A stretch of 64,000 bases of DNA from Pontibacillus litoralis JSM 072002 (GTDB lineage: Bacteria > Bacillota > Bacilli > Bacillales > BH030062). Position 1 is the stretch's first letter. Every line of letters begins with the position of its first letter. A model generated the notes under the pieces. It saw nothing but the letters and a program-made list of their open reading frames with translations, was not told the DNA's origin and searched no databases. Below, piece by piece: positions 44,956 through 56,210 of this stretch. Made by a program: the position numbers and the translations under genes. The stretch is taken from the NCBI RefSeq assembly GCF_000775615.1, contig NZ_AVPG01000001.1:310001-374000 (forward strand). Direction: 5' to 3'.

Positions 44956-44994
44956 TTAACAATATTTTCACACAGAATTTACGTTGCATTTACA
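44956..44994 (+). promoter_or_regulatory. PhoP box: four phased half-sites upstream of phoP
   Basis: TTAACA (44956), TTCACA (44967), TTTACG (44978) and TTTACA (44989) repeat every 11 bases with 5-base spacers. This is the TT(A/T/C)ACA direct-repeat pattern bound by PhoP dimers in B. subtilis. The repeats read opposite to phoP transcription and end about 90 bases before its ATG. Confidence 0.85.
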
Positions 44995-45063
44995 AAAACG
45001 ATTGATTTCCCTAAACTTTTCCTGTATAGGTTCCTATCCAGTTGTACTGTATCATAAAAAAAA

Positions 45064-45098
45064 CTGAATGACTTCACTTTAATGTGTATGTCATTCAG
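45064..45098 (-). terminator. Terminator of the MaoC-like gene
   Basis: CTGAATGAC/GTCATTCAG stem with a 17-base loop and a 7-T run on the minus strand, 18 bases after the stop. Confidence 0.88.
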
Positions 45099-45115
45099 CA
45101 TATTCGGTGTTCATA

Positions 45116-45592
45116 TTAATAAAAATTTTCAAGAGATTTCGCATTCATTGATTCTAGTTCATAAGCTGGACATACTTTCATCTTACCATCTACAACGATT
45201 CGCCCTTCTTCGTCCTCTACTTTCACCATTACTGTAATCAAATGATCTTCCTCATTTATATCCGTAACTTCTAAGTAAAGCGATAATACAGCATAATGAT
45301 AAACTGGATGGGGATAAGTAACCTGTTGCTCGACAATGTGGCAACCTGGTCCTGGCAAGTACATTGATATAGCAGAATTGATAAAGCCTATTAGCATAAC
45401 TGGCGGGACAAGAGGTTGTTTAAATGGTGTTTGAGAAGCATAGTCATGTTGGATATATAGTGGATTTGCATCATCAGTTAATCCTAAGAATAACAACAAT
45501 TCCTTATCTGCAATAGTTAAATCAGCCGAATAAGATTGCCCTACTTTTAATTCTTTTAACTTAGAGCCTAACTTGCGCTTTTTTCCAATCAT
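45116..45592 (-). CDS. MaoC-like (R)-specific hydratase domain protein
   Basis: A hot-dog fold protein of 158 residues in the MaoC/FAS1-hydratase-like group, which hydrate enoyl-CoA or act on acyl-CoA esters. The start at 45592 (MIGKKRKLGSKLKELKVGQS) has GGAGGTGG upstream. The family pattern is seen as SADLTIADKELLLFLGLTDDANPLYIQHDYA (given in parts: catalytic-type Asp within GLTDDANP and the His of YIQHDYA), and VPPVMLIGFINSAIS. The substrate is unknown. It lies between mdh and phoP on the same strand; the hairpin after mdh and a cre-like box suggest separate control. Confidence 0.8.
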   Translation of the reverse strand: MIGKKRKLGSKLKELKVGQSYSADLTIADKELLLFLGLTDDANPLYIQHDYASQTPFKQPLVPPVMLIGFINSAISMYLPGPGCHIVEQQVTYPHPVYHYAVLSLYLEVTDINEEDHLITVMVKVEDEEGRIVVDGKMKVCPAYELESMNAKSLENFY

Positions 45593-45606
45593 TGTTACCA
45601 CCTCCA

Positions 45607-45620
45607 TGAAAGCGTTTTCT
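45607..45620. promoter_or_regulatory. Candidate catabolite response element (cre)
   Basis: TGAAAGCGTTTTCT matches the ideal cre TGAAAGCGCTTTCA at 12 of 14 positions. It lies 15 bases upstream of the MaoC-like start codon and after the mdh hairpin, so CcpA could block transcription into that gene. I saw no clear promoter between it and mdh. Confidence 0.5.
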
Positions 45621-45632
45621 TTTTCTGGTGAT

Positions 45633-45662
45633 AGAAGAACTCGACATATGCCGAGTTCTTCT
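45633..45662 (-). terminator. Hairpin after mdh
   Basis: An 11-base stem AGAAGAACTCG and its complement with a short CATATG-containing loop, 7 bases after the mdh stop. No T-run follows, so termination may be partial. Confidence 0.6.
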
Positions 45663-45669
45663 CATATTC

Positions 45670-46608
45670 TTATTGTACTACATTCATAACATTTTTAACA
45701 GATTCAGCAGACTTATTTAGCTGTGCTTTCTCATCTTCTGTTAATTCTAATTCAATAACTTCCTCTATACCGTTTCCACCTAATATAGTAGGAACACCAA
45801 GGTAAATATCCTGGTATCCATACTCACCTTCAAGGTAAGCAATTGCTGGAAGTACACGACGTTGATCTTTCAAAATTGCTTCAGCCATTTCTGTTAAAGA
45901 GGCTGCAGGTGCATAATAAGCACTTCCGTTACCAAGGAGACCTACAATTTCTCCTCCACCTTTACGAGTGCGTTCCACAATTTCTTCTAAACGATCAGCA
46001 GAGATTAGCTTCTCTAGCGGAATTCCACCAGCATAAGAGTAACGGATTAAAGGAACCATGTCATCCCCATGACCACCTAAAACGAATCCAGTAATATCTT
46101 TAACCGACATATTTAGCTCTTGAGCGATAAACGTACGGAATCGTGCTGTATCCAATACGCCACTTTGTCCAATAACACGATGTTTTGGAAAACCTGATTC
46201 TTGGAATACGCTATACGTCATTGCATCTACCGGATTCGTTAATACTAAAATCGTCGTATCTGGTGAAAATTTCACAATTTCCCTCGTCACACTCTTCATG
46301 ATTTTCGAATTAGTTGCCACCAAGTCATCACGGCTCATTCCTGGCTTACGAGCGATACCAGCTGTGATAATGACTAGATCCGATTTCGCTGTATCTTCAT
46401 AATTTGCTGTACCAGTTATATTTGAATCAAAACCTTGTACTGGACTTGCTTCTAACATATCCAGCGCCTTTCCTTTTGTTGGCTTTTCTTGATCTGGAAT
46501 ATCAACGAGTACAACATCCGCCAATTCTTTCTGTGCAATCATAAAAGCAGTTGTAGCACCTGTAAAACCTGCACCAATTACAGAAACTTTCTTTCTCTCC
46601 ATTCCCAT
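45670..46608 (-). CDS. mdh: Malate dehydrogenase (LDH-like type)
   Basis: NAD+-dependent oxidation of malate to oxaloacetate in the TCA cycle. The start at 46608 ([20 protein letters not shown]) has AAGGGG 7 bases upstream and gives 312 residues, equal to B. subtilis Mdh. The NAD acid switch is in [10 protein letters not shown]. The catalytic pair is Asp in GVLDTARFR and His in GGHGDDMVP, and the substrate Arg lies in PGMSRDDLV. It is the third gene of citZ-icd-mdh. Confidence 0.97.
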   Translation of the reverse strand: MGMERKKVSVIGAGFTGATTAFMIAQKELADVVLVDIPDQEKPTKGKALDMLEASPVQGFDSNITGTANYEDTAKSDLVIITAGIARKPGMSRDDLVATNSKIMKSVTREIVKFSPDTTILVLTNPVDAMTYSVFQESGFPKHRVIGQSGVLDTARFRTFIAQELNMSVKDITGFVLGGHGDDMVPLIRYSYAGGIPLEKLISADRLEEIVERTRKGGGEIVGLLGNGSAYYAPAASLTEMAEAILKDQRRVLPAIAYLEGEYGYQDIYLGVPTILGGNGIEEVIELELTEDEKAQLNKSAESVKNVMNVVQ

Positions 46609-46633
46609 GGTAATACCCCTTCCCATTTGCATA

Positions 46634-47905
46634 TTAGTCCATATTTTGAATTAATGCTTCACCAAACTCAGAACACTTCACTTCTGTTGCGTTCTCCATT
46701 AAACGAGCAAAATCATATGTTACCGTTTTATTAGCGATTGTTTTGTCCATTGCTTTTGTAATAAGATTAGCAGCTTCTCTCCACTCTAAATGTTCAAGCA
46801 TTAATACAGCAGATAGAATAACTGAGGATGGATTCACCTTATCCATACCGGCATATTTAGGTGCAGTACCATGTGTTGCTTCAAAAATGGCATGACCTGT
46901 TTCAAAGTTAATGTTCGCTCCAGGAGCAATACCGATTCCACCTACTTGTGCAGCAAGCGCATCAGAAATGTAATCACCATTTAAGTTCATTGTAGCAACC
47001 ACATCAAATTCTTTCGGGCGAGTTAAAATCTGCTGTAGGAAAATATCAGCAATAGCATCTTTCACTACAATTTTGCCTTCTGCAACTGCAGCTTCTTCTG
47101 CTTTATTTGCAGCTTCTTTGCCTTCCTTTTCAACAATTTCGTCATATTGTCTCCACGTAAACACTTTATCTGCAAATTCTTGCTCTGCTACATCATAACC
47201 CCAGGCTTTAAAAGCACCTTCTGTAAATTTCATAATGTTCCCTTTATGAACAAGCGTCACGCTTTTACGTCCTTCTCGAAGTGCATACTCGATTGCAGAA
47301 CGTACAAGACGTTTCGTTCCTTCTTCAGAAACTGGTTTAATGCCAATACCAGATGTTTCTGGGAAACGGATGTTATGTACTCCCATTTCGTTTTGGAGGA
47401 AATCAATTACTTTCTTCACTTCTGGAGTTCCTTTTTCCCACTCAATTCCCGCATAAATATCTTCTGTGTTCTCACGGAAGATGACCATATTAGTATCTTC
47501 TGGACGTTTAACTGGAGATGGTACTCCTTCGAACCAACGTACAGGGCGTAAACAAGTAAAAAGATCTAATTCTTGACGTAATGCAACATTTAAAGAACGA
47601 ATACCCCCACCAATCGGCGTTGTAAGAGGACCTTTAATCGCAATTTTGTAGTCGCGAATCGTTTCTAATGTGTCTTCCGGTAACCATTCACCTGTCTTAT
47701 CGAATGCTTTCTGCCCTGCATACACTTCTTTCCACTGGATCTTCTTCGTATCCCCGTAAGCTTTTTCAACAGCAGCATCAATAACCTTGCTTGCCGAAGC
47801 CCAAATATCAGGACCAATACCGTCCCCTTCAATAAATGGAATAACTACATGATTTGGTACGTTCATTTCCCCGTTGTTTACAGTAATTTTTTCTCCTTGT
47901 AACAC
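46634..47905 (-). CDS. icd: Isocitrate dehydrogenase, NADP+-dependent
   Basis: Converts isocitrate to 2-oxoglutarate with reduction of NADP+. The 423 residues are the bacterial homodimer type. The substrate-site Ser is in [13 protein letters not shown] (about 104) with nearby Arg residues. The Lys-Tyr pair in [16 protein letters not shown] marks NADP+ preference as in E. coli. The start is a GTG at 47905 with AGGAGGGG 5 bases before it. It follows citZ after a hairpin with a T-rich tail and precedes mdh by 25 bases. Confidence 0.97.
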   Translation of the reverse strand: MLQGEKITVNNGEMNVPNHVVIPFIEGDGIGPDIWASASKVIDAAVEKAYGDTKKIQWKEVYAGQKAFDKTGEWLPEDTLETIRDYKIAIKGPLTTPIGGGIRSLNVALRQELDLFTCLRPVRWFEGVPSPVKRPEDTNMVIFRENTEDIYAGIEWEKGTPEVKKVIDFLQNEMGVHNIRFPETSGIGIKPVSEEGTKRLVRSAIEYALREGRKSVTLVHKGNIMKFTEGAFKAWGYDVAEQEFADKVFTWRQYDEIVEKEGKEAANKAEEAAVAEGKIVVKDAIADIFLQQILTRPKEFDVVATMNLNGDYISDALAAQVGGIGIAPGANINFETGHAIFEATHGTAPKYAGMDKVNPSSVILSAVLMLEHLEWREAANLITKAMDKTIANKTVTYDFARLMENATEVKCSEFGEALIQNMD

Positions 47906-47997
47906 TTAAACCCCTCCTAGTTCTAATCTTTACAATAGTAGCAATACAATATTATCATACGATATGAAATGCTCCGAAAGCAAAAAAAATAAATAAG

Positions 47998-48025
47998 CTA
48001 GACTCAGAAGTTGTCACTGAGTCTA
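47998..48025 (-). terminator. Hairpin with T-rich tail between citZ and icd
   Basis: TAGACTCAG/CTGAGTCTA stem with a 9-base loop, then CTTATTTATTTTTTTT. It should cut part of the citZ message before icd, allowing different expression levels. Confidence 0.8.
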
Positions 48026-48039
48026 ATTAAAATGGTTAT

Positions 48040-49155
48040 TTAGCGCTGTTCAATTGGTACGTATTTTTGATTCATAGGTCCAACATATTCAGCTCTTGGA
48101 CGGATTAATCGATTATTATCATACTGCTCTAAAATGTGTGCTAACCAACCAGATACACGACTCATCGCAAAAATAGGCGTAAATAAATCATGATCTATTC
48201 CTAAACTATGGTAAACAGATGCAGAATAAAAATCGACATTGGCAGGTAACCCTTTATGTTCTTTAATATATTCTTCAATTTTCACAGACATATTGTACCA
48301 CTTTGCATTTCCTGTTAAATTCGTTAGTTCTTTTGACATTTTTTTCAAATGCTTTGCACGTGGGTCCCCTGTTTCATATACTCGATGACCCATACCCATT
48401 ATTTTTTCTTTATTCTTCAATTTTTCGTCAATGTAATCAATTGCTTTATCTTCATCACCAATTTCGGAAAGCATCTTCATAACACGTTCATTCGCTCCAC
48501 CGTGAAGTGGTCCTTTCAAAGCACCTATCGCAGCAGTAATTCCACTATATACATCGGATAATGTTGCAACACATACACGTGCCGTAAATGTAGATGCGTT
48601 TAGCTCATGATCTGCATGTAACACTAATGCTTTATCAATAGCCTCTACTTCAATCGCTTTTGGTTCTTCTCCCTTAAGCATGTACAAAAAGTTAGCAGCA
48701 TAGTTTAAATCACTTTTTGGTTGCACTGGTTCTAATCCTTTGCGTATACGCGCGAAAGCACTAATAATAGCTGAAATCTTCGCTTGAATACGAATTGCTT
48801 TTCGTTGGTTTGCTTCTTGTTCCATTATATCTGCTTCTTCATCAAATAATCCTAAAATTGAAACTGCAGTACGTAGAGCTGCCATGGGATGAACTGTTTT
48901 CAAATCATAAGATTTTAAATGATCAATTACAGGCTGAGGAAGTGCCATTTCTTTTGCTATCGCACCTTTCAGCTCATCAAGTTCACTCTGGTTCGGAAGC
49001 TTTTTATTCCACAATAGATAAATAATTTCTTCAAATGTAGCATTTTCAGCTAAATCATCGATGTCATAACCAACATATCGCAATTGATCATCAATAATAG
49101 AACTAATAGAAGATTCCGTTGCAATAACTCCTTCAAGACCTCTAGTAACTGTCAT
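48040..49155 (-). CDS. citZ: Citrate synthase
   Basis: Condenses acetyl-CoA with oxaloacetate. The start at 49155 (MTVTRGLEGVIATESSISSI) is chosen by agreement with B. subtilis CitZ and an AAGGAG upstream; it gives 371 residues. Active-site His are in VLHADHELNASTF (about 222) and KGPLHGGANERV (about 262), and the Asp in NVDFYSASVYHSLG (about 312). GMGHRVYETGDPR carries the CoA/citrate-binding Arg region. The order citZ-icd-mdh is that of the Bacillus TCA operon. Confidence 0.97.
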   Translation of the reverse strand: MTVTRGLEGVIATESSISSIIDDQLRYVGYDIDDLAENATFEEIIYLLWNKKLPNQSELDELKGAIAKEMALPQPVIDHLKSYDLKTVHPMAALRTAVSILGLFDEEADIMEQEANQRKAIRIQAKISAIISAFARIRKGLEPVQPKSDLNYAANFLYMLKGEEPKAIEVEAIDKALVLHADHELNASTFTARVCVATLSDVYSGITAAIGALKGPLHGGANERVMKMLSEIGDEDKAIDYIDEKLKNKEKIMGMGHRVYETGDPRAKHLKKMSKELTNLTGNAKWYNMSVKIEEYIKEHKGLPANVDFYSASVYHSLGIDHDLFTPIFAMSRVSGWLAHILEQYDNNRLIRPRAEYVGPMNQKYVPIEQR

Positions 49156-49549
49156 TTCGATCTCTCTCCTTTTCATGATTGACTACCTTTGTCCATTGAT
49201 AACACCGACTTCTACTAAACGTTTTCTTACGTGTTATCTTACTATTCATGAACTTTCCCCTACATACATTATATCAAATATCAGAACTTTGTGAATTGAA
49301 ACCGCTTAACTAATTTCAAAAAAATATATTTTTTAGTAATTTATCCAATGCCTCTTATCTATATTTTTTTAATGGAGCGTTTTCATATTGTTATTATTTC
49401 ATTCTTTTCATAATTGGTAAACACAAATAATTAGTACGATTTCTAGGTTTTTAAAAAAAAGAAGGAGAGCATGTATAATTAGGAGCGTTGATCAATAGAG
49501 TACGATATAATAGACGCGTAAGTATATTTAAGGAGGCAACTTAATATTT
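49156..49549. other. AT-rich intergenic region between divergent citZ and ytvI
   Basis: A 394-base divergent promoter region. It holds the citZ promoter (49268-49295), several poly-T/poly-A stretches and, near 49511-49516, a TATAAT-like box upstream of ytvI. I see no coding potential, RNA gene or clear regulator site beyond weak cre-like matches. Confidence 0.6.
49268..49295 (-). promoter_or_regulatory. Sigma-A promoter of citZ
   Basis: Minus strand TTCACA (49295-49290), 16-base spacer, perfect TATAAT (49273-49268), about 110 bases before the start codon. Confidence 0.65.
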
Positions 49550-50683
49550 ATGGATTTAGATAAGTTTTGGCAATATTTTTGGCGGTTTGCCCGCTTGCTT
49601 TATGTAGCATTCATTATTCTGATAGGCTTTATTGTAGTTACAAACCTATTTCAATACACCTATCCTTTCATCGTGGCTCTAGTAATGGCTTATATCATGA
49701 ACCCTTTAGTGAATGTGTTAGTGAATAAAACACGGCTGCCAAGAGGTGCTTCTGTTTTTATTTCGATATTAGCTATTATCGTCTTCTTATTAAGTGTCGT
49801 TACCTTTCTAGTCTTAGAGCTTATAGCAGGTACAAAATACTTATCAGAACATTTACCGGAACATTTCGAAACACTGGTCACTTATATTCAAGATATGTTC
49901 TCTTTTTATCTTGTTCCATTGTATGAGCAAGTCAATTCGTTCTTTAAAATGTTAGAGCCAGCTCAACAACAACAACTCATTCATACGATAGAAGGATTCG
50001 GAGACAGCTTTGCCCAAGCTGGAGCTAATATGCTAGAGAGTATACTTAAGTGGCTCCCAGAAACATTGTCTCATATTCCTAATTTAGCAACAGGAATCGT
50101 CTTCTCCGTATTAGGAACATTTTTCATTAGTAAGGATTGGTATAAATGGGGAGACCGAATTAAGAACTATACACCTGATAAAATCATTCAATCTACTATC
50201 CATTTATTTAATGGCCTACAAACAGCTTTATTCGGTTTTATAAAAGCACAATTTACGCTAATATCCATGACTGCAATCATTGTGCTTATAGGGCTATTAA
50301 TATTACGTGTCGATTACGCGATTACAATTGCAGTCATTACAGGAGCGATTGATCTTCTTCCTTATTTAGGAACAGGACTTATTTTCGTACCATGGATTAT
50401 CTACATGTTCTTTACAGGTAACTATTTTTTAACAATTGGATTGTCTATTTTGTATAGCATCGTTATTTTACAAAGACAATTTATGGAACCAAAAGTGTTA
50501 TCTACGAACATTAATGTCGATCCACTTGCTACACTAGTTTCCTTATTTGTTGGTTACCAAGTATTTGGATTCCTCGGTTTAATTATTGGACCTGTATTGT
50601 TAGTTGTCAGCAAAACGTTGTTCAAGACAGGAATTATACAAGAAGTGTGGGACTTTATCATTGGTCCAAAAAAAGACATATAG
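49550..50683 (+). CDS. ytvI: AI-2E family transporter YtvI
   Basis: A 377-residue membrane protein of the AI-2 exporter-like (UPF0118/PerM) family, named YtvI in sporulating bacilli. About eight helices are seen; two near the N-terminus (about 14-62), one at about 70-90, a soluble stretch (about 90-155) and a C-terminal block with ITGAIDLLPYLGTGLIFVPW (about 268-287) and VDPLATLVSLFVGYQVFGFLG (split: VDPLATLVSLFVGY, about 320). The ribosome site AGGAGG is 13 bases from the ATG, which is long. The transported substrate is unknown. Confidence 0.88.
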   Translation: MDLDKFWQYFWRFARLLYVAFIILIGFIVVTNLFQYTYPFIVALVMAYIMNPLVNVLVNKTRLPRGASVFISILAIIVFLLSVVTFLVLELIAGTKYLSEHLPEHFETLVTYIQDMFSFYLVPLYEQVNSFFKMLEPAQQQQLIHTIEGFGDSFAQAGANMLESILKWLPETLSHIPNLATGIVFSVLGTFFISKDWYKWGDRIKNYTPDKIIQSTIHLFNGLQTALFGFIKAQFTLISMTAIIVLIGLLILRVDYAITIAVITGAIDLLPYLGTGLIFVPWIIYMFFTGNYFLTIGLSILYSIVILQRQFMEPKVLSTNINVDPLATLVSLFVGYQVFGFLGLIIGPVLLVVSKTLFKTGIIQEVWDFIIGPKKDI

Positions 50684-50684
50684 C

Positions 50685-50717
50685 AAAAAACGGTTAGCAC
50701 TTGGCTAACCGTTTTTT
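50685..50717. terminator. Bidirectional terminator between ytvI and fxsA
   Basis: Perfect 14-base stem AAAAAACGGTTAGC and its complement around a 5-base loop, between convergent genes. Confidence 0.95.
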
Positions 50718-50718
50718 G

Positions 50719-51120
50719 TTAAAATCGTCTGAACACGGTAATGTTCCCGCTTTCTATCATCTTGCTCACAGTACGTTGAAGAGCTCGTTTAATCGGATTA
50801 CGAGTTACTGGAAACAATAATATAAATCCAATCGCATCTGTAACAAATCCCGGTGTTAACAGCACGACTGCTCCGATTAAAATACATATACCATCGAATA
50901 TTTCTTCATGCGGTAAAATTCCCATTTGCATATTATCTCTTGCTTTATTTAAAGTGTCTAAACCTTGTTGCTTAGCTAAATAGGCTCCAAGCACTCCTGT
51001 CGCAATAATAAGTAAGATCACCCATAATGGACCAACCATGTTTCCTGCCCATACAAGAACACCTATCTCTATTGCTGGTACTACGAGTATAAACAACAAT
51101 AACCAGCGAAACAAATCCAT
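50719..51120 (-). CDS. fxsA: FxsA family membrane protein
   Basis: A 133-residue membrane protein like E. coli FxsA, which when overproduced lets phage T7 escape F-plasmid exclusion; normal role unknown. Hydrophobic helices lie at about 4-26, 28-47 and 75-103. The family pattern EIGVLVWAGNMVGPLWVILL and GAYLAKQQGLDTLNKARDNM is present. It is between pyk and ytvI, as the homologue is in related bacilli. Confidence 0.87.
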   Translation of the reverse strand: MDLFRWLLLFILVVPAIEIGVLVWAGNMVGPLWVILLIIATGVLGAYLAKQQGLDTLNKARDNMQMGILPHEEIFDGICILIGAVVLLTPGFVTDAIGFILLFPVTRNPIKRALQRTVSKMIESGNITVFRRF

Positions 51121-51201
51121 CTTCCTTTCATTCTTGCAACTTGTTATAAAATGTATTATACATGAAACAATAAAGAGTATCGAACAGAAAGTATTACAAA
51201 T

Positions 51202-51228
51202 AAAAAAGAGGCTAATCGCCCCTTTTTT
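51202..51228. terminator. Terminator of pfkA-pyk
   Basis: AAAAAAGGGGC/GCCTCTTTTTT stem on the minus strand, 11 bases after the pyk stop; symmetric A- and T-runs. Confidence 0.88.
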
Positions 51229-51239
51229 ATTTATAATGA

Positions 51240-53000
51240 TTATAACACACTCGCATGCCCTTCATAAATATCACCAAGGGTAGCATCAATGGTTACTTCA
51301 TCGTCATCTTTCATAATCGTTGTAGCGTTCTTTACCCCTACTATAACAGGAATACCAAGGCTTAATCCAACCACTGCAGCGTGAGACGTCAATCCGCCTT
51401 CCTCTGTTACTAGCCCGCTCGCTTTTTCAATTGCTGGCATCATCTCTTTGTCTGATCCAACTGTAACTAAAATGTCACCTTCTTGGACTTTCTCAATTGC
51501 TTCTTCAGCCGTTTTAGCAACTACTACATTACCATAAGCTGATTTCTTTCCAATTCCTTGACCTTTCGTTAGCACATCTCCTACAACGTGTACTTTCATT
51601 AAGTTTGTCGTGCCACTTTCCCCCACAGGTACCCCCGCGGTTATGATAACACGGTCTCCACGATTAAAAATACCCGTCTTCAGTCCTTTATCAATAGCAT
51701 TCGATAACATATCATCAGTAGACTCTGTGTGAACACCCATAACCGCATGTACACCCCAAACTAGTAATAACTTACGATTTACATGCTCTTTAGATGTAAC
51801 TGCGATAATCGGTGCTTTCGGACGATATTTAGAAATCATTCTAGCTGTATGCCCACTTTCTGTAGGAGCCAAAATAGCAGATACATTCAAGTTCATCGCG
51901 GTATGTGTTACTGATTGACTAATCGCATCTGTAATAGTCATATCGCTAGAGCGCGAACGATTGTTCAAGATTGTTTGATAATCTAATGCTGATTCTGCGC
52001 GTATAGCTATGTTGTGCATCGTTGTAACAGCTTCTACTGGGTATTGTCCAGCAGCTGTTTCACCACTTAACATAATCGCATCTGTGCCGTCAAAAATTGC
52101 ATTCGCAACATCACTTGCCTCCGCACGTGTTGGGCGTGGGTTGCGTTGCATGGAATCAAGCATTTGTGTTGCTGTAATAACTGGTTTTCCTGCGGTATTA
52201 CATTGACGAATTAAATCTTTCTGAACTAATGGAACTTCTTCTGCTGGTATTTCTACCCCTAAGTCTCCACGAGCAACCATTAAACCATCACTAACTTCAA
52301 GAATCGATTTAATGTTATCCACACCTTCTTGGTTTTCAATCTTTGGAATAATGTGAATATGTTCTGCTTGATGTTTCTCTAATAGCTCACGAATTTCTAA
52401 TACATCAGAAGCGCGACGTACAAATGATGCGGCTATAAAGTCAACACCTTGCTTAATACCGAATACTATGTCATTTGCGTCTTTCTCTGTAATACCTGGC
52501 AAGTTGACACTTACATTTGGTACGTTAACACCTTTTTTATTTTTTAATGGGCCTGAATTTAATACACTTGTTTTAATTTCATTCTGTTCTTTAAGTACTT
52601 CTAATACTTCAAGCTCTACTAACCCGTCATCTAAAAGGATTTTCCCTCCTACATGCACATCGTCAATTAAACCTGGGTATGTGACAGAGAAGCGTTCTGC
52701 ATCTCCTTCTATTTCGTCCATCGTGACATACGCTGTTGCACCTTTCTCTAGATAGACTTCTTCTTCTTTTAGCATGCCTGTACGAATTTCAGGACCTTTT
52801 GTATCTAATAAAATTCCTACTATTTTTCCTGTTTGGCGTGAAGCTTCACGAATATTCTCAATGCGGTTTCGGTGTTCTTCATAATCTCCATGTGAGAAAT
52901 TCAAACGGGCTACATTCATTCCATTATTAATTAATTCTTTTAACATATCAATGGATTCAGATGCTGGACCAATTGTACATACTATTTTAGTTTTTTTCAT
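51240..53000 (-). CDS. pyk: Pyruvate kinase with C-terminal PEP-utiliser-like domain
   Basis: Transfers phosphate from PEP to ADP. The 586 residues exceed the roughly 470 of E. coli enzymes because of an extra C-terminal domain (about 475-586) typical of Bacillus and Geobacillus. Key residues are visible: [33 protein letters not shown], the catalytic Lys in [11 protein letters not shown], and [12 protein letters not shown]. The extra domain contains [20 protein letters not shown], like the phospho-His domain of PEP-utilising enzymes. It follows pfkA by 73 bases. Confidence 0.97.
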   Translation of the reverse strand: MKKTKIVCTIGPASESIDMLKELINNGMNVARLNFSHGDYEEHRNRIENIREASRQTGKIVGILLDTKGPEIRTGMLKEEEVYLEKGATAYVTMDEIEGDAERFSVTYPGLIDDVHVGGKILLDDGLVELEVLEVLKEQNEIKTSVLNSGPLKNKKGVNVPNVSVNLPGITEKDANDIVFGIKQGVDFIAASFVRRASDVLEIRELLEKHQAEHIHIIPKIENQEGVDNIKSILEVSDGLMVARGDLGVEIPAEEVPLVQKDLIRQCNTAGKPVITATQMLDSMQRNPRPTRAEASDVANAIFDGTDAIMLSGETAAGQYPVEAVTTMHNIAIRAESALDYQTILNNRSRSSDMTITDAISQSVTHTAMNLNVSAILAPTESGHTARMISKYRPKAPIIAVTSKEHVNRKLLLVWGVHAVMGVHTESTDDMLSNAIDKGLKTGIFNRGDRVIITAGVPVGESGTTNLMKVHVVGDVLTKGQGIGKKSAYGNVVVAKTAEEAIEKVQEGDILVTVGSDKEMMPAIEKASGLVTEEGGLTSHAAVVGLSLGIPVIVGVKNATTIMKDDDEVTIDATLGDIYEGHASVL

Positions 53001-53073
53001 TGCTTGTGATAGCCTCCTACACTTTCAATTTATATTAACTGCATGTGAGAACGTTCCCACCACTATTACGTCA

Positions 53074-54036
<963 letters not shown>

Positions 54037-54084
54037 TCATCACCTCATTGTAATGATTGGTTTATTTAGTTGTCTCCCCATTCA

Positions 54085-54113
54085 AAGATAATCGGAAATG
54101 CTCGATTTGACAA
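54085..54113 (-). promoter_or_regulatory. Probable sigma-A promoter of pfkA
   Basis: Minus strand TTGTCA (54113-54108), 17-base spacer, TATCTT (54090-54085), about 50 bases before the ATG. Confidence 0.55.
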
Positions 54114-54251
54114 CCTTTTAAAACGATATATAACAAGAAATACATATGTAATCGTTTCATTATATTATTTCCCTATTTATCGCTGTAAAAACCTAAGATA
54201 AATGGAAATATATGAAACAACAGAAACTTTGTTTACACACGAACGAAAATA

Positions 54252-54273
54252 GCGTGCAACAATGATTGCACGC
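54252..54273 (-). terminator. Terminator of accD-accA
   Basis: GCGTGCAA/TTGCACGC stem with a 6-base loop, followed by TATTTTCG. Lies 18 bases after the accA stop. Confidence 0.75.
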
Positions 54274-54290
54274 CAAACATTTAAAATAAG

Positions 54291-55256
54291 TTAATCCACC
54301 GTCGTGAAGGAGCCAATCTTTTTATATTTTTCCCATCTTTGTTCTAATAATTCATCGACTGGTATTCCTTTTAATTGTTGCATCGTTTGATTTAAAAAGC
54401 TATCAATCTGTTTTGCTTGACTTGCAATATCTCGATGAGCTCCGCCTCTAGGCTCTGGTATAATCGCATCTACAATTCCTAATTTCTTCAAATCATAAGA
54501 AGTAATCCCCATCGATTCAGCAGCTTTTTGTGCTTGTCCCGCATCTTTCCAAAGAATTGCAGCTGCTCCTTCTGGAGAAATAACAGAGTACGTGGAATTT
54601 TCCAACATAAGAATGCGGTCTCCAACTCCTAGGCCAAGTGCACCACCACTTCCACCTTCTCCAATAACTATACAAATAACGGGAACTTGTAAGCCTGCCA
54701 TTTCCATCAAATTACGGGCAATCGCTTCACTTTGTCCACGTTCTTCAGCCGCTTTACCTGGATAAGCACCTTTCGTATCAATAAAGCTTACAATTGGGCG
54801 GTTAAATTTCTCCGCTTGCTTCATATGACGCAATGCTTTTCGGTACCCTTCCGGATGAGGCATGCCGAAATTACGACGGATATTTTCCTTCGTATCTTTC
54901 CCGCGCTGATGCCCGACTACAGTGACTGGCATGTCTTTATACTTCGCTATACCCGCAACAATAGCTTCGTCATCTCCAAAATAACGATCACCATGAAACT
55001 CTAAAAAATCCGTGAACAAGTGATGAATATAATCTAATGTCGTTGGCCTCTCGCTATGTCGAGCCATTTGTACTCGGTCCCAAGGCTTCATGTTCCCGTA
55101 CACATCTGCTTCTACTTTTGCTAAGCGCTGTTCCAACGTTTCAATCTCTTCAGATAAATCTACATCACTTTGTTCTGTATAATGTTTAAGTTCGTTGATT
55201 TTATCTTTTAGTTCTACTACTGGCTTCTCAAATTCTAACACTTGTTTCGGTTTCAT
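54291..55256 (-). CDS. accA: Acetyl-CoA carboxylase carboxyltransferase, alpha subunit
   Basis: With AccD it moves the carboxyl group from biotin to acetyl-CoA, making malonyl-CoA. The 321 residues have the N-terminal coil (1-50) and the crotonase-like domain with [39 protein letters not shown] and [20 protein letters not shown]. It overlaps the accD stop by 4 bases (ATGA), a sign of coupled translation. Confidence 0.98.
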   Translation of the reverse strand: MKPKQVLEFEKPVVELKDKINELKHYTEQSDVDLSEEIETLEQRLAKVEADVYGNMKPWDRVQMARHSERPTTLDYIHHLFTDFLEFHGDRYFGDDEAIVAGIAKYKDMPVTVVGHQRGKDTKENIRRNFGMPHPEGYRKALRHMKQAEKFNRPIVSFIDTKGAYPGKAAEERGQSEAIARNLMEMAGLQVPVICIVIGEGGSGGALGLGVGDRILMLENSTYSVISPEGAAAILWKDAGQAQKAAESMGITSYDLKKLGIVDAIIPEPRGGAHRDIASQAKQIDSFLNQTMQQLKGIPVDELLEQRWEKYKKIGSFTTVD

Positions 55257-56113
55257 ATAGACTGTTTCCCCCCTTGATGAAGGTCTAACAAAGTGACTAA
55301 GACACTTTTTAACTGACTTCTAGCAATAACTTTGTCAAGCTGTCCGTGCTTAAGTTGAAATTCTGATGTTTGAAAATCTTCAGGAAGTTCTTCGCGAATC
55401 GTTTGTTCTATGATACGACGTCCAGCGAAGCCGATTAATGCACCTGGTTCAGCAAAATTATAATCTCCAATAGAGGCGAAACTAGCTGATACTCCACCAG
55501 TTGTTGGGTTTGTCATAATAGAAACCATTAATCCACCAGCATCACTAAACCTTTTAATAGCTATGGCTGTTTTGCTCATTTGCATTAAGCTTAGTGCACC
55601 TTCTTGCATACGTGCTCCACCACTTGCAGTAAAAACAATAAATGGGACCCCTAATGCTTGAGCATGCTCAATAGCACGGGCAATCTTCTCCCCTACAACT
55701 GATCCCATACTCCCCATACGAAATCTAGAGTCCATAATAGCACAGGCCACGTCAATACCTTCTATGCTACCTTTTCCGGTAACAACAGCTTCATTAAGAT
55801 TTGCTATGTTTCGATCCTTCGCTAGCTTTTCTTCATATTGTGGAAAGTTTAATGGATTGGCTGAAATGATATCTTTATCCCATTCTTCAAATGTTCCTTC
55901 ATCGAATAAACTATCAATTCGCTCATAAGCTGGCATTTTATGATGATATTCACAGTTGGGGCAAACATGTAAGTTCTTTTTAAGCTCTTTACGATAGAAT
56001 ATTTTATAACATGAAGGACATTTTTGCATTAACCCTTCAGGAATATCTTGTTTTGCCTCTTCCCTTGGAATGGATGCGTACTTCTGCTTCTTGCTAAATA
56101 AGTCTTTAAGCAA
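55253..56113 (-). CDS. accD: Acetyl-CoA carboxylase carboxyltransferase, beta subunit
   Basis: The beta subunit with the zinc ribbon ([13 protein letters not shown] then HVCPNCEYH, about 33-59) and a crotonase fold containing [19 protein letters not shown] and [16 protein letters not shown]. The 286 residues match the family. The start is a TTG at 56113 with GGAGG exactly 7 bases upstream. The gene follows the GntR regulator by 97 bases, so it may share the malic enzyme transcript or have its own weak promoter. Confidence 0.97.
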   Translation of the reverse strand: MLKDLFSKKQKYASIPREEAKQDIPEGLMQKCPSCYKIFYRKELKKNLHVCPNCEYHHKMPAYERIDSLFDEGTFEEWDKDIISANPLNFPQYEEKLAKDRNIANLNEAVVTGKGSIEGIDVACAIMDSRFRMGSMGSVVGEKIARAIEHAQALGVPFIVFTASGGARMQEGALSLMQMSKTAIAIKRFSDAGGLMVSIMTNPTTGGVSASFASIGDYNFAEPGALIGFAGRRIIEQTIREELPEDFQTSEFQLKHGQLDKVIARSQLKSVLVTLLDLHQGGKQSI

Positions 56114-56210
56114 GTAGATTCCTCCTTTAATAACTAGAGCCTATCTATACAACTTTAACTATAACATGTTAAAAATGTTGTAGAAGTTTGTCAGTAATAT
56201 AAGGTTATCA

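Noticed and set aside
49296-49385. Two cre-like sequences (TGAAACCGCTTAAC and TGAAAACGCTCCAT on the minus strand) in front of citZ
   Set aside because: Each fails the invariant terminal CA of the cre consensus, so the match is too weak to list, although citZ is a CcpA target in B. subtilis.
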